Positions 41,508 to 52,772 of a stretch of 64,000 nucleotides of DNA are shown here, piece after piece. The stretch lies in the NCBI GenBank assembly GCA_037953625.1, contig CM075651.1:60560501-60624500 (forward strand). Reading direction: 5' to 3'. Each line of letters starts with the position of its first letter. Position 1 is the stretch's first letter. Position numbers and translations under genes: made by a program. This stretch comes from Crotalaria pallida. Lineage: Eukaryota > Streptophyta > Magnoliopsida > Fabales > Fabaceae. The notes beneath the pieces are model-generated. The model did no database searches. It had not been told where the DNA came from and was given only the letters and a program-made list of their open reading frames with translations.

Positions 41508-43283
41508 ATGGGTTCTACGAATCCCTTTGGTGGTGAAGGTTCTTCAATTAGCCTTCCTCCTATATTTGGTGGAGAGGGTTATGCTTATTGGAAAGTTAGA
41601 ATGAGAATTTTCATAAAAGCCATAGACATGAACATTTGGGAAGCCATTGAGAATGGTCCTCATATTCACTCAAAATAAGTAGAAGGTGTATCTCAACTTA
41701 CCCCCAAAGATAAGTGGACCGATGATGATAAAAAGAAAATTCAATATGATTTAAAAGCAAAGAATATCATCACCTCCTCTCTATCTTATGATGAGTTCTT
41801 TAGAGTCTCCCAATGTCATAATGCCAAACAAATGTGGGACACCTTGCAAGTCACACATGAAGGCACTAGTGAAGTTAGGCGTGCTAGATTAAATTCTTTG
41901 ATGCATGAATATGAATTGTTTCGTATGTTGCCTAATGAATCTATATGTATTATGCAAAAACGTTTTACTCATATTATTAATCATCTCATTGCTCTTGGAA
42001 AAACTTTCATGAATTGTGAACTTGTTAACAAAGTTTTAAGATGTCTAAGTAGGGAATGGCAACCTAAGGTTACCGCAACTGTTGAATCAAAGGACTTGGA
42101 CACCATGGACTTAGCTACACTTTTCGGAAAGCTTCAAGAACATGAAATGGAGCTTGGACGTTTGCATATGCATGAAGAGTCGGATAAGTACAAGGAAAGA
42201 AAAGGAATTGCTCTCAAAGCCAAAAGTTCATATAAAAAGGAAGAGAGTTTCGATAGTAATGATAATGATGATTCCGATTCGGACATTGATGAAGAAGAGA
42301 TGAAACTTTTACTAAGAAATTTTAGCAAGCTTCTAAGGAGAAAAGGAAGGTTGAACAAAGACAAAAGTAAAGAGAAGAATTCCTCACACTACAAGACCAA
42401 GACAACAAAAGAAGGAGTAGTTTGCCATGAATGTGGAAAGCCCGGTCATCTCAAGTATTCGTGTTCTAAGTATCTCAAGAAGAAGGAGAAAGAGAAGAAA
42501 AATGCAAAACACAAAAAGGCATACATAGTTTGGAACAGTGATGATGAAGAAGACAAGAAAAGCACATCAAATAGTTCTTCGGATGATGAAGAAGCCGCTT
42601 GTCTAAACTTGATAGCTCTAGTAGATGAAGAGGAAAGTTCAAATGATGAATCAAGTGAACAAAGTGACCAAAGCGATGTAAGTGAAACTAAATCCGAAAT
42701 TTCTTCCAAATATGAAATTTTATATAATGCCTATGAAGAAATGCATGAACATCTTAAGAAACTAGCTTTGAAAAACATTGAAACGAAGAAGCTCATTTTG
42801 AAACATCAACAAGAGATTTTAGAACTTCAAAAACAAATTGATGAGCTTAATCTTCAAAATGAAACTCTTGATCTTATATATGCTAGTTCTTCTTGTGATT
42901 GTGCTAGTAGATTGAATATTGTGGTTGATTGTGAGAATTGCAAGTTGCTTAAAGATGAAAATGCTATTTTGAAAAATAAGCTTGCAAGTTTCACAAATGG
43001 TGATATTAAATTGCGCACATTGTTAAATTTTCAAAGAGAAAATTCAAACAAGTTTGGTTTGGGTTATACTAATGCTAATAGTAAGTCTCATAGAAATGTT
43101 GTTGATTTTTCAAATGCACCAACATGTTTCTATTGTGTCACTCATGGACATACTTCAAATGTGTGTTATATTAAAGTGCATGGTATACCTAAAGGAAATT
43201 TTGTTTGGGTTAAGAAGGGTGAGAGTCCCTTACCTAACAAAAATGGATCCAAAACCATTTGGATACCAAAAGGCAAAGCATGA
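41508..43283 (+). pseudogene. E10 gag, one in-frame stop
   Basis: The frame starts ATGGGTTCTACGAATCCC at 41508 and is interrupted only by a TAA at 41676-41678; it then continues to 43283. Features: the copia gag core (AYWKVRMRIFIKAIDMNIW, FFRVSQCHNAKQMWDTLQ, HEGTSEVRRARLNSLMHEYE), an acidic stretch, knuckle CHECGKPGHLKYSC, an acidic Ser-rich region, a coiled-coil-like region (KNIETKKLILKHQQEILELQ) and a second knuckle-like CFYCVTHGHTSNVC. A basic tail KGSKTIWIPKGKA ends the protein, as in E12 and E6. The protein is otherwise complete; a single nonsense change separates it from a full frame. Confidence 0.9.
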
Positions 43284-43339
43284 TTATTTTGTAGGTGTGA
43301 TTGAAGAGCAAAAGGATTACAAGTGTTATTCATTATTTG

Positions 43340-43748
43340 CTTCTTCAAATCTCAAGTGAAACTCCTACATTTTGGTACAATTGATATTTTTGGATATTCA
43401 CAATTGGTATCAAGTGAATTTCTTACAAGAGATAGCAAACATTCACAATTGGACTTACATTTGGTACATTCTAATCTTGCTATTAGTCTTTGACAATTGA
43501 TATTACTTCTACAAAATTCTTAATTGGTATCATTGTGTGATTATTATATGTTTATCATGCTATTGTAGTTATTGTGATATTTCTTTACAATTGATATCTT
43601 ACTTTGTTAAGTGATATTATGACCTTTTAGTTACAATTGATATTATATTTTATTGTTATATCTCTTTCCAATTGGTATCACATTTCAAAGTATAGTTCCT
43701 TAGTTTTACATTTGGTATCATTGATTAGTTGGTATCAATGTTGTGAAG
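43340..43748 (+). repeat. Degenerate (CA)ATTGGTATCA repeats after E10 gag
   Basis: About ten copies of ATTGGTATC, ATTGATATC, TTTGGTAC or close variants recur every 20-60 bp (for example near 43400, 43460, 43495, 43525, 43591, 43639, 43675, 43715 and 43730). The core TTGGTATCA equals the first nine bases around the primer-binding site (ATTGGTATCAGAGC). The same array follows gag in E12 (50235-50670). Function unknown. Confidence 0.65.
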
Positions 43749-43753
43749 AAATG

Positions 43754-45420
43754 TGTTAGAACCTACAATCGGTGGATGAAATAACTAGGAAACACTAGGA
43801 GAACACCTAGAAGGGGGGTTGAATAGGTGTTAGATAAACCTTCAAAAGATTTTCGAAAGAAACAAATCGAAACGATTAAAAACAAATGATTTTTGCAAAT
43901 TTCTCAGCTGTTAATCGATTAATAGAATGGCTAATCAATTAATGCTGAAAGCTTGATTAAAATTAATCGATTAATGAAAACAATTAATCGATTAAGCACT
44001 GTTAAAACTGAAAAATCACTTTTCAATCAAATACGAAAATCAATCAATTAACACATATGATCAGAGATAAAGCGGAATTGATTAACACCAATATTCTTAA
44101 TGATTACCTAGGTTATGAAAATGATTTTCCCCAAATCAATTTACACAATTAAGATTCAATTCAATCAATTATGAAAAATCACTTTTTCTAGGTTTTCAAC
44201 CAAGAACACAATTAATGACTTGAATGTAAAGAGTTAAGGGTTTAGAGATACAACACAGTGATTTATCCTGGTTCACTTTCATCCACTTGAAAGCTACATC
44301 CAGTCCCCTCTTCAACCAAGAGAGATTCTTCACTATGAGGAATTAGAGTTCTCAAATTACAAGTAAATGCCTCACAAGACTCCCTTCTTGCTAGCCTACA
44401 AGAGATACCACACCCTTGCCTTGTAACCCTATTGAATCTAATCTAACCTCTTCTCTTGCTTGCCGATTCCCCACAACAAGTCTTCCAATTTGCTTTGAGA
44501 TACTTCAAAGGCTTCCACTTGCTTGATGATGCCTCACACCAAGACTTCCAATTTGCTTGTTAACACAACAAGACTTCCAATTGCTTGATAACAATCAAGA
44601 CTTCCAAATGCTTGTTTGCTTGATGAACAACCAAGACTTCCTTTGTTGTAGATAGCTTGCCTTCTTTGCAATGATTACAACTCAAATGAAAAACAATAAC
44701 AATCCTATGAATCTCTTTCAAAAGCTATGAAAATATCAACATAAGAGATTCAAAGATTCTTGATCAAAGAATGTAAAAGTTAAAGCTTTGATCTATGAAA
44801 GTGAGAGAGAATAGAGTGGCTTTTAGAAATTGATTTGTTCTAAAGTGTAATAATGATTCACAAAGGTTAGGAAAAAGTTTATATAGAATACCCAAAAGTT
44901 GGAACACTTAAAAATACTTTTGAGAAGTGAAAAACGTATTTAAAAAACCAGATCTGTACGTGTTAATCGATTAACAAAGGTCTTAATCGATTAATACATG
45001 AGTTAATCGATTAAGTGCGCAAGGCATGAAAATTCTAATCGATTAGTCAAAGTGCTTAATCGATTATTTAGATGAAAACCACTTAAAAACATGTTTTCTC
45101 AAAAACTAAACCTTTTCTTTCAAACCTTTAAGCCACCTATTGATTTTAGGTTAATTGAAAACTCAAATTATGATATAATCATGACCTTGATAGATATTAA
45201 CTACCCTCTATTGACTCTACCCAAACTCATAAACTAAAAGACTTGAGAGGCGAAAGATATTACAATAAAACATAAACTACCAAACTAAGTCTTCATGAGC
45301 TTGCTCTCTCTTCATCACTTGATGTTTGTTGTTGCTTGATGAGCTTGAACTTGATCAACACATTTGTAGCTTGTTCAAAACCTTTTGTCATTTATCAAAA
45401 CATTCTCAATGGATCTTAGA
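43754..45420 (-). mobile_element. E11: inverted solo LTR inside E10
   Basis: This 1667-bp copy of the E10-type LTR is in reverse orientation: TGTTAGAACCTACAATCGG at the left matches the inverse of the LTR end. It is flanked by the TSD AAATG (43749-43753 and 45421-45425). The right terminus reads GGATCTTAGA where GGATCTAACA is expected, so it has decayed. Palindrome pairs are kept: sites near 43914, 43934, 43963 and 43984 in U5 and near 44963, 44983, 45003, 45035 and 45056 in the promoter part. It arose from another E10-family insertion that lost its interior. Confidence 0.85.
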
Positions 45421-45425
45421 AAATG

Positions 45426-45720
45426 AATGTTATAATTTCTCTATTTTGGCTTAGCATTTTATATTTCAATTGGTATATATTACTTTTTGATAATGCCAAA
45501 AGGGGGAGAAAGGGTTGTTTTGTTGTTTTTATATAGGTTGAGCAAAGTTGTTGAAGATAGGGGGAGAATCAAGCTTAACTCAATTGGATTTCAAATGTCA
45601 AAAGCATTTATTGAGGGGGAGCAAGAGTCTCACCAAGGATCAAATGGTTCAAGCATCAACAAGCATCAACAACTTCAAACAAATTCAAAACATGTTTGTC
45701 ATTTTCAAAACGGGGGAGAT
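45426..45720 (+). other. E10 3' non-coding region with polypurine tracts
   Basis: GGGGGAG tracts occur near 45502, 45560, 45615 and 45712; the last touches the LTR start at 45721. This is the Sirevirus multiple-PPT region, matching E12 50690-50996. Confidence 0.75.
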
Positions 45721-46331
45721 TGTTAGATCCAGTGAGAATGTTTTGATAATGACAAAGGTTTTGAACAAGCTACAAGTGTTTGTGATCAAGCTCAAGTATG
45801 AAGAAGTTCATCAATCAACAACAAACAACAAATGATGAAGAGAGAGCAAGCTCATGAAGATTCAATTTGTGTTTAATTGTAATATCTTTAATTTGAGTCT
45901 TTTATTTTAATGAGTTTGGGTAGAGTCATTAGAGGGTAGTGAATCTCTATCAAGGTCATGATTATATCATAATTTGAGTTTTCGCTTAACCTAAAAACAA
46001 TAGGTGGCTTAAAGGTTTGAAAGGAAAGGTTTAGTTTTGAGAAAACAAGTTTTTAATTGATTTGAACAGTGGTTAATGATTAATGGATTTGGTTAATCGA
46101 TTAACACACATGTTACAGTGGTTAATCGATTAAGGCCATGTGTTAATCGATTAACACCTGCAGTACTGATTTTTAAAATACGTTTTTCACTTCTCAAAAT
46201 CAGTTTTTAATGTTACTAACTTTTGGGTATTCTATATAAATCTTTTCCTAACCTTTGTGAATAATTAGAACACATTAGAACAACTTTCATATCATTTTTA
46301 CAAAGATCAAGCCACACTATTCTCTCTCACT
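45721..46331 (+). repeat. E10 partial LTR copy (tandem duplication)
   Basis: It starts TGTTAGATCC after a polypurine tract and follows the LTR to CTCTCTCACT, then jumps back to the pre-LTR sequence (CAATTGGATTTC...) at a short shared ACT. The palindromes near 46095-46158 are included (46137-46166 keeps two intact). Confidence 0.8.
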
Positions 46332-46471
46332 CAATTGGATTTCAAATGTCAAAAGCATTTATTGAGGGGGAGCAAGAGTCTGACCAAGGATCAAATGGTT
46401 CAAGCATCAACAAGCATCAACAAGTTCAAATAAATTCAAAACATGTTTGTCATTTTCAAAAAGGGGGAGAT
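46332..46471 (+). other. Second copy of the E10 pre-LTR region and polypurine tract
   Basis: This repeats 45585-45720 (ATTGGATTTCAAATGTC, GAGGGGGAGCAAGAGTC, AAAGGGGGAGAT) and leads into the final 3' LTR at 46472. Confidence 0.8.
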
Positions 46472-46713
46472 TGTTAGATCTAGTGAGAATGTTTTGATAA
46501 TGGCAAAGGTTTTGAACAAGCTACAAGTGTTTGTGATCAAGCTCAAGTATGAAGAAGTTCATCAATCAACAACAAACAACAAATGATGAAGAGAGAGCAA
46601 GCTCATGAAGATTCAATTTCTGTTTAATTGTAATATCTTTAATTTGATTCTTTTATTTTAATGAGTTTGGGTAGAGTCATTAGAGGGTAGTGAATCTCTA
46701 TCAAGGTCATGAT
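46472..46713 (+). repeat. E10 3' LTR, first piece
   Basis: It starts TGTTAGATCTAGTGAG and breaks at ATGAT (46709-46713), the E12 target. The same LTR resumes at 52601 (to 52772) and at 57218 (to 58463), giving about 1.66 kb in total once the insertions are removed. Confidence 0.85.
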
Positions 46714-47097
46714 TGTAAGTTTCATGATGGGGAGATTGTAAGTCCCATGATGAATGTTTTGATAATGACAAAAGGTTACAAAGTGTTTTGAACAAGCTAT
46801 CATGTGATGATCAAGTTCAAGTTCAACAAGCAACAACAAACATCAAGTGAAGAAGAGAGAACAAGCTCATGAAGACTTAAGTTTGAGTGTAATTGTTTTC
46901 GTTTTATCTTTTGCCTCTTAAGCTTCATAGGTTTTCATTTGGGTAGTTTGTTTAGAGGGTAGTGAATCTCATTCATAAGTCATGATTTAATCATAATTTG
47001 ATTTTTCACTTAATCTAGAATCAATAGGTGGCTTAAAAGTTTTAAAGGAAAGGTTGGTTTTTGAGAAAACAAGTTTTAAACAAGTGTAGTATCAATC

Positions 47098-47158
47098 TAC
47101 TCGAGTATGAGTTTGTTTAATCGAGTACTACTCGAGTATGCTGCAATTTACTCGAGTA
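47098..47158 (+). promoter_or_regulatory. TACTCGAGTA cluster upstream of the E12 TATA box
   Basis: Sites at 47098, 47118 (TAATCGAGTA), 47129 and 47149: spacing 20, 11 and 20 bp. The array ends about 80 bp before the TATA-like box. The copy in the other LTR is near 51380-51440. Confidence 0.8.
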
Positions 47159-48096
47159 AACACTGCTGAACTGATTTTTAAAATACGATTTTCACTTCTC
47201 AAAATCAGTTTTCAAGTGCCATAACTTTTGGGTATTCTATAAAAACCTTTTCCTAATCTTTGTGATAATAAGCTATCATTTTTATATTCATTTTACAAAG
47301 AATCAAGCCATTCTATTCTCTCTCAATTTCAAAGATCAAAGCTTTTCTATTTTCATATTCTTTGATCAAGAACCTTTGAATCTCTTGTGTGATTTGTCAT
47401 AGCTATTGATTGAGATTCATTAGGATTGTTATGTGTATTCATTGAGTTGTAATCTTTGCAATAAGGCAAGCCACTACAACAAACAAGAAGCCTTGGTGTG
47501 TCGATTATCATCAAGCAACGTTCATTGAAGAAGAAGAAGTCTTGGTTGTGAATCAAGCAAGGAGAAGCCTTGGTGTGTGGATTATCATCAAGCAATTGAA
47601 GACTTGTTGTGTCGATTATCAACAAGGGGTAGAGGTTAGATTAGAGAGAAGATCAATAGGATTACAAGGCAAGGGTGTCGGTTATCTCTTGTAGGCTAGC
47701 AAGAAGGGAGTCTTGTGAGGCATTTACTTGTAATTTGAGAACTCTAATTCCTCATAGTGAAGAATCTCTCTTGGTTGAAGAGGGGACTGGATGTAGCTTT
47801 CAAGCGGATGAAAGTGAACCAGGATAAATCACTGTGTCGTATCTCTAAACCCTTACTCTTTATATTCAAGTCATTTGATTGCGTTCTTGGTTGAAAACCT
47901 AGAAAGATTGATTTTCATAATTGATTGAATTGAATCTTTATTGTTCAAATTAACTTGGGGAAAATCATTTTCATAACTAGGTTAATCAATAAGAATATAG
48001 GTGTTAATCATCTCCGCTGAATTTCTGATCTTTCATGTAAATCGATTGATTTTCGTATGCGAATGAAAACTTGATTTTTCTGGTTTCTGTCAGATA

Positions 48097-48157
48097 TACT
48101 CGAGTAAACGAGTCTTTAATCGAGTACTACTCGAGTACTCTGAAATCTACTCGAGTA
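48097..48157 (+). promoter_or_regulatory. TACTCGAGTA cluster in U5 of the E12 LTR
   Basis: Sites at 48097, 48117 (TAATCGAGTA), 48128 and 48148: again 20, 11 and 20 bp, the same order of perfect and variant sites as in the promoter cluster. The other LTR has it at about 52379-52440. Confidence 0.8.
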
Positions 48158-48315
48158 AACCTGAACAAAATTGCAAAAATTTTTTGTTTTGATTGTTTCG
48201 ATTTGTTTCGTTCGAAAATCTTTCAAGGTAGCTTAGACACCTATTCAACCCCCCCTTCTAGGTGTATTCCTAGGGTTCCTTTGTCTCTCCAACCACCAAT
48301 TGCGGTTTCTTCAGT

Positions 48316-48327
48316 TGGTATCAGAGC
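48316..48327 (+). other. E12 primer-binding site
   Basis: TGGTATCAGAGC, two bases after the 5' LTR, complementary to initiator methionine tRNA. Confidence 0.85.
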
Positions 48328-48385
48328 TCGGTCAAAAGACACGAGCATAAGAGCTTTTTCGTAAAGATCCTTTAAGAAAATCGCA

Positions 48386-50176
48386 ATGGGTTCCATGAAT
48401 CCCTTTGGTGGTGAAGGTGCTTCGATAAGTCGTCCTCCATTGTTTGCCGGAGAAGGCTATGCATATTGGAAAGTTAGAATGAAAATCTTTATCCAAGCCA
48501 TAGATAGTGAAATTTGGAAAGTAGTTGAAAAAGGTCCTCATATCCCCTCTAGTTTAGTTGAAGGTGTAGAACAATTGATCCCCGAGGATAAGTGGAAGGA
48601 TGATGATAGAAAGAAAGTTCAATATGATTATAAAGCAAAGAATATCATTACCTCCGCTTTATCCTATGACGAGTTCTTTAGAGTTTCTCAATGTTCTAGT
48701 GCTAAGGAAATGTGGGACACTTTACAAGTGACTCATGAAGGAACTAGTGAGGTTAGGAGAGCTAGATTGAATGCTTTAATGCGTGATTATGAATTGTTTC
48801 AAATTCTTCCAAATGAATCTATTAATGATATGCAAAAGCGTTTTACTCATATTATTAACCATTTACTTGCTCTTGGTAAGACTTTCTTACAAGGTGAACT
48901 TTCTAACAAAGTGTTGAGATGTTTAGACAGGAATTGGCAACCAAAAGTAACGGCTATTGTTGAATCTAAAAACTTGGATGCTATGGATCTAGTAACACTC
49001 TTTGGAAAGCTTCAAGAACATGAAATGGAGCTTGGACGATTAAGTATAAATGAAGAGTCGGATAAGAACAAAGAAAGAAAGGGACTTGCTCTTAAAGTCA
49101 AAAGTGGATATAAAAAGAAAATGAGTTCTGATGATGATGATAGTGAAGATTCCGATTCAGATGTTGATGAAAAAGACATGAAACTTCTACTAAGGAAGTT
49201 TGACAAGTTTCTAAGGAGAAAAGGAAGGTTGAACAAGGACAAAAGTAAAGAGAAGGATTCTCCACACTACAAGACCAAGACATCAAAAGAAGGTGTAGTT
49301 TGCCATGAATGTGGAAAACCCGGACATCTCAAGTACTCATGCTCTAGGTATCCCAAGAAGAAGGAGAAAGACAAGAAAAATTCTAAATCTAAAAGAGCAT
49401 ACATAGTTTGGGATAGTGATGAAGATAACAAGAAAAGCACATCGAGTAGTTCTTCGGATAATGAAGAAGTTGCTTGTCTCAACTTGATAACTCTAGTAGA
49501 TGATGAAGAACAAAGTTCAAATGATGAATCAAGTTATCAAAGCGAGGAAAGCGATGTAAGTCATACTAAATCCGAAATTTATTCTAAATATGAATTGTTA
49601 TATAATGCTTATGAAGAAATGCATGAACAACTTGAAAAACTAGCTTTGAAAAACATTGAAAGAAAGAAGCTCATTTTGAAACATCAAAAAGAGATTTTAG
49701 ATCTTCAAAAACAAGTTGATGAGCTTAATCTTAAAAATGAAACGCTTGATCTTATATATGCTAGTTCTTCTTGTGATTGTGCTAGTAGAGTGAATATTGT
49801 GGTTGATTGTGAGAATTGCAAGTTGCTCAAAGATGAAAATGTTATTTTGAAAAATAAGCTTGCAAGTTTCACAAGTGGTGATATTAGATTGCGCACATTG
49901 TTAAATTTTCAAAGAGAAAATTCAAACAAGTTTGGTTTGGGTTATACTAATGCTAAGAGTAAATCTCATAGAAATGTTGTTGATTTTTCTAAAGTTGATT
50001 TCTAAAATGCACCAACATGTTTCTATTGTGGTACTCTTGGACATACTTCAAATGTGTGTTATATTAAAGTGCATGGTATACCTAAAGGAGATTTTGTTTG
50101 GATGAAAAAGGGTGAAAGTCCCTACACTAACAAAAATGGATCCAAAACCATTTGGATACCAAAAAGCAAAGCATGA
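48386..50176 (+). pseudogene. E12 gag, one in-frame stop near the C-terminus
   Basis: The frame starts MGSMNPFGGEGASIS and runs 539 residues to a TAA at 50003-50005. The same frame then continues to 50176 with the second knuckle CFYCGTLGHTSNVC and the KGESPYTNKNGSKTIWIP tail. The stop lies in a short insertion that repeats the local GTTGATTTCT; E10 lacks it. The first part has the copia gag core, knuckle CHECGKPGHLKYSC and a coiled-coil-like Lys/Glu/Leu region. A protein ending at the stop would keep core and first knuckle, so it may still have worked. Confidence 0.9.
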
Positions 50177-50234
50177 TTGTTTTGTAGGTATGATTGAAGA
50201 GCAAAGAGAGCTTACAAGTGTTATTCATATTTGC

Positions 50235-50670
50235 ATCTTCAATTGGTATCAAAAGAAGTCCTACAATATGGTACAAATGTTATGGTTAGATTATGAACTT
50301 CATATGGTATCTTCTCAATTGGTATTACTTTTCTAAATGTTTAATTAAATCATTTGGTATCATTGAGTAGATTCATAGATGGTTATCATGATATAGTGAC
50401 ATGCTTTGGTTGTTATTAAAGAAATATCACATTTGGTATCAAATTTTTGTGATTATTGATACTTCTTTACAATTGATATCTTCTTTGTTAAGTGATATTA
50501 TGATCTTTTTAGTTCTCAATTGGTATCATATTTCATTGTTATATTCTCTTGCCAATTGATATCACATTTCAAAGTATAGTTCTATTGTATTTGTTCAATT
50601 GGTATCAATGTTGTAAAGAAATGATCATTGATTTCTTACCTTGGCTTAGATGTTATATTTCAATTGGTAT
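50235..50670 (+). repeat. Degenerate (CA)ATTGGTATC repeats after E12 gag
   Basis: About twelve copies of ATTGGTATC, ATTGATATC, TTTGGTATC or ATATGGTAC lie between gag and the polypurine region (for example near 50238, 50303, 50318, 50354, 50431, 50471, 50519, 50557, 50600 and 50663). They match the start of the element's primer-binding site. See the equivalent stretch in E10. Confidence 0.65.
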
Positions 50671-50996
50671 ATATGATTTTTTTTTTTATAATGCCAAAGG
50701 GGGAGAAATATGATGTTTTGAATTGATTGGAATGTTTCTCAAAGGTGGAGAAATAATATGATTTTTAGATGTTTGTTTGGAGAAAGGTTGTTTTTGTTGT
50801 TTTTATGTAGGTTGAGCAAAGTTGTTGAAGATAGGGGGAGAATCAAGCTTATCTCAATTGGATTCAAATGTCAAAAGCATTTATTGAGGGGGAGCAAGAG
50901 TCTCACCAAGTGATCAAATTGTTAAAGCATCAACAACTTCAAAGAACTTTTGGAGAACTTCAAAACATGGTTTGTCATTTTCAAAAAGGGGGAGAT
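50671..50996 (+). other. E12 3' non-coding region with polypurine tracts
   Basis: GGGGGAG tracts near 50699, 50834, 50889 and 50988; the last (AAAAAGGGGGAGAT) touches the 3' LTR. A short open frame at 50868-51155 crosses into the LTR and is not considered a gene. Confidence 0.75.
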
Positions 50997-52595
50997 TGTA
51001 AGTTTCATGATGGGGAGATTGTAAGTCCCATGATGAATGTTTTGATAATGACAAAAGGTTACAAAGTGTTTTTAACAAGCTATCATGTGATGATCAAGTT
51101 CAAGTTCAACAAGCAACAACAAACATCAAGTGAAGAAGAGAGAACAAGCTCATGAAGACTTAAGTTTGAGTGTAATTGTTTTCGTTTTATCTTTTGCCTC
51201 TCAAGCTTCATAGGTTTTCATTTGGGTAGTTTGTTTAGAGGGTAGTGAATCTCATTCATAAGTCATGATTTAATCATAATTTGAGTTTTCACTTAATCTA
51301 GAATCAATAGGTGGCTTAAAAGTTTTAAAGGAAAGGTTGGTTTTTGAGAAAACAAGTTTTAAACAAGTGCAGTATCAATCTACTCGAGTATGAGTTTGTT
51401 TAATCGAGTACTACTCGAGTATGCTGCAATTTACTCGAGTAAACACTGCTGAACTGATTTTTAAAATACGATTTTCACTTCTCAAAATCAATTTTCAAGT
51501 GCCATAACTTTTAGGTATTCTATAAAAACCTTTTCCTAATCTTTGTGATAATAAGCTATCATTTTTATATTCATTTTACAAAGAATCAAGCCATTCTATT
51601 CTCTCTCAATTTCAAAGATCAAAGCTTTTCTATTTTCATATTCTTTGATAAAGAACCTTTGAATCTCTTGTGTGATTTGTCCTAGCTATTGATTGAGATT
51701 CATTAGGATTTTTATGTGTATTCATTGAGTTTTAATCTTTGCAATAAGGCAAGCCACTACAACAAACAAGAAGCCTTGGTGTGTCGAGTATCATCAAGCA
51801 ACGTTCATTGAAGAAGAAGAAGTCTTGGTTGTGAATCAAGCAAGGAGAAGCATTGGTGTGTGGATTATCATCAAGCAATTGAAGACTTGTTGTGTCGATT
51901 ATCAACAAGGGGTAGAGGTTAGATTAGAGAGAAGATCAATAGGATTACAAGGCAAGGGTGTCGGTTATCTCTTGTAGGCTAGCAAGAAGGGAGTCTTGTG
52001 AGGCATTTACATGTAATTTGAGAACTCTAATTCCTCATAGTGAAGAATCTCTCTTGGTTGAAGAGGGGACTGGATGTAGCTTTCAAGCGGATGAAAGTGA
52101 ACCAGGATAAATCACTGTGTCGTATCTCTAAACCCTTACTCTTTATATTCAAGTCATTTGATTGCGTTCTTGGTTGAAAACCTAGAAAGATTGATTTTCA
52201 TAATTGATTGAATTGAATATTTATTGTTCAAATTAACTTGGGGAAATCATTTTCATAACTAGGTTAATCAATAAGAATATAGGTGTTAATCATCTCCGCT
52301 GAATTTCTGATCTTTCATGTAAATTGATTGATTTTCGTATGCGAATGAAAACTTGATTTTTCTGGTTTCTGTCAGATATACTCGAGTAAACGAGTCTTTA
52401 ATCGAGTACTACTCGAGTACTCTGAAATCTACTCGAGTAAACCTGAACAAAATTGCAAAAAAATTTTGTTTTGATTGTTTCGATTTGTTTCGTTCGAAAA
52501 TCTTTCAAGGTAGCTTAGACACCTATTCAACCCCCCCTTCTAGGTGTATTCCTAGGGTTCCTTTGTCTCTCCAACCACCAATTGCGGTTTCTTCA
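50997..52595 (+). repeat. E12 3' LTR
   Basis: A near-identical copy of 46714-48313, ending GTTTCTTCA followed by the TSD ATGAT (52596-52600). Confidence 0.92.
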
Positions 52596-52600
52596 ATGAT

Positions 52601-52772
52601 TATATCATAATTTCAGTTTTCACTTAACCTAAAAGCAATAGGTGGCTTAAAGGTTTGAAAGGAAAGGTTTAGTTTTGAGAAAACAAGTTTTTAATTGATT
52701 TGAACAGTGGTTAATCGATTAATGGATTTGGTTAATCGATTAACACACATGTTACAGTGGTTAATCGATTAA
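52601..52772 (+). repeat. E10 3' LTR, second piece
   Basis: The LTR resumes TATATCATAATTTCAG and carries intact TAATCGATTA sites near 52712, 52733 and 52762. It breaks at ATTAA (52768-52772), inside a palindrome, where E13 inserted. Confidence 0.85.

Larger units (their letters stand above)
46714..48313 (+). repeat. E12 5' LTR
   Basis: It starts TGTAAGTTTCATGATGGGGAG and, 23 bp on, repeats the start as TGTAAGTCCCATGATG, so the terminus holds a short internal duplication that includes a purine tract. TATA-like TCTATAAAAAC lies near 47237. Palindrome clusters are at 47098-47158 and 48097-48157. The Sirevirus CTATTCAACCCCCCCTTCTAG block is near 48243. Confidence 0.9.
46714..52595 (+). mobile_element. 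E12: gag-only Sirevirus inserted in the E10 3' LTR
   Basis: The TSD ATGAT occurs at 46709-46713 and 52596-52600. Two LTRs of 1.6 kb (46714-48313 and 50997-52595) differ at only a few bases. Between them: an initiator-Met primer-binding site, gag, a TTGGTATC repeat region and polypurine tracts, but no protease, integrase or reverse transcriptase. The layout matches E10, but the LTR carries a different palindrome (TACTCGAGTA). Confidence 0.92.

Noticed and set aside
48071..48364. Open frame crossing the E12 LTR end and primer-binding site
   Set aside because: It spans non-coding LTR sequence and has no gag similarity; gag uses another frame from 48386.
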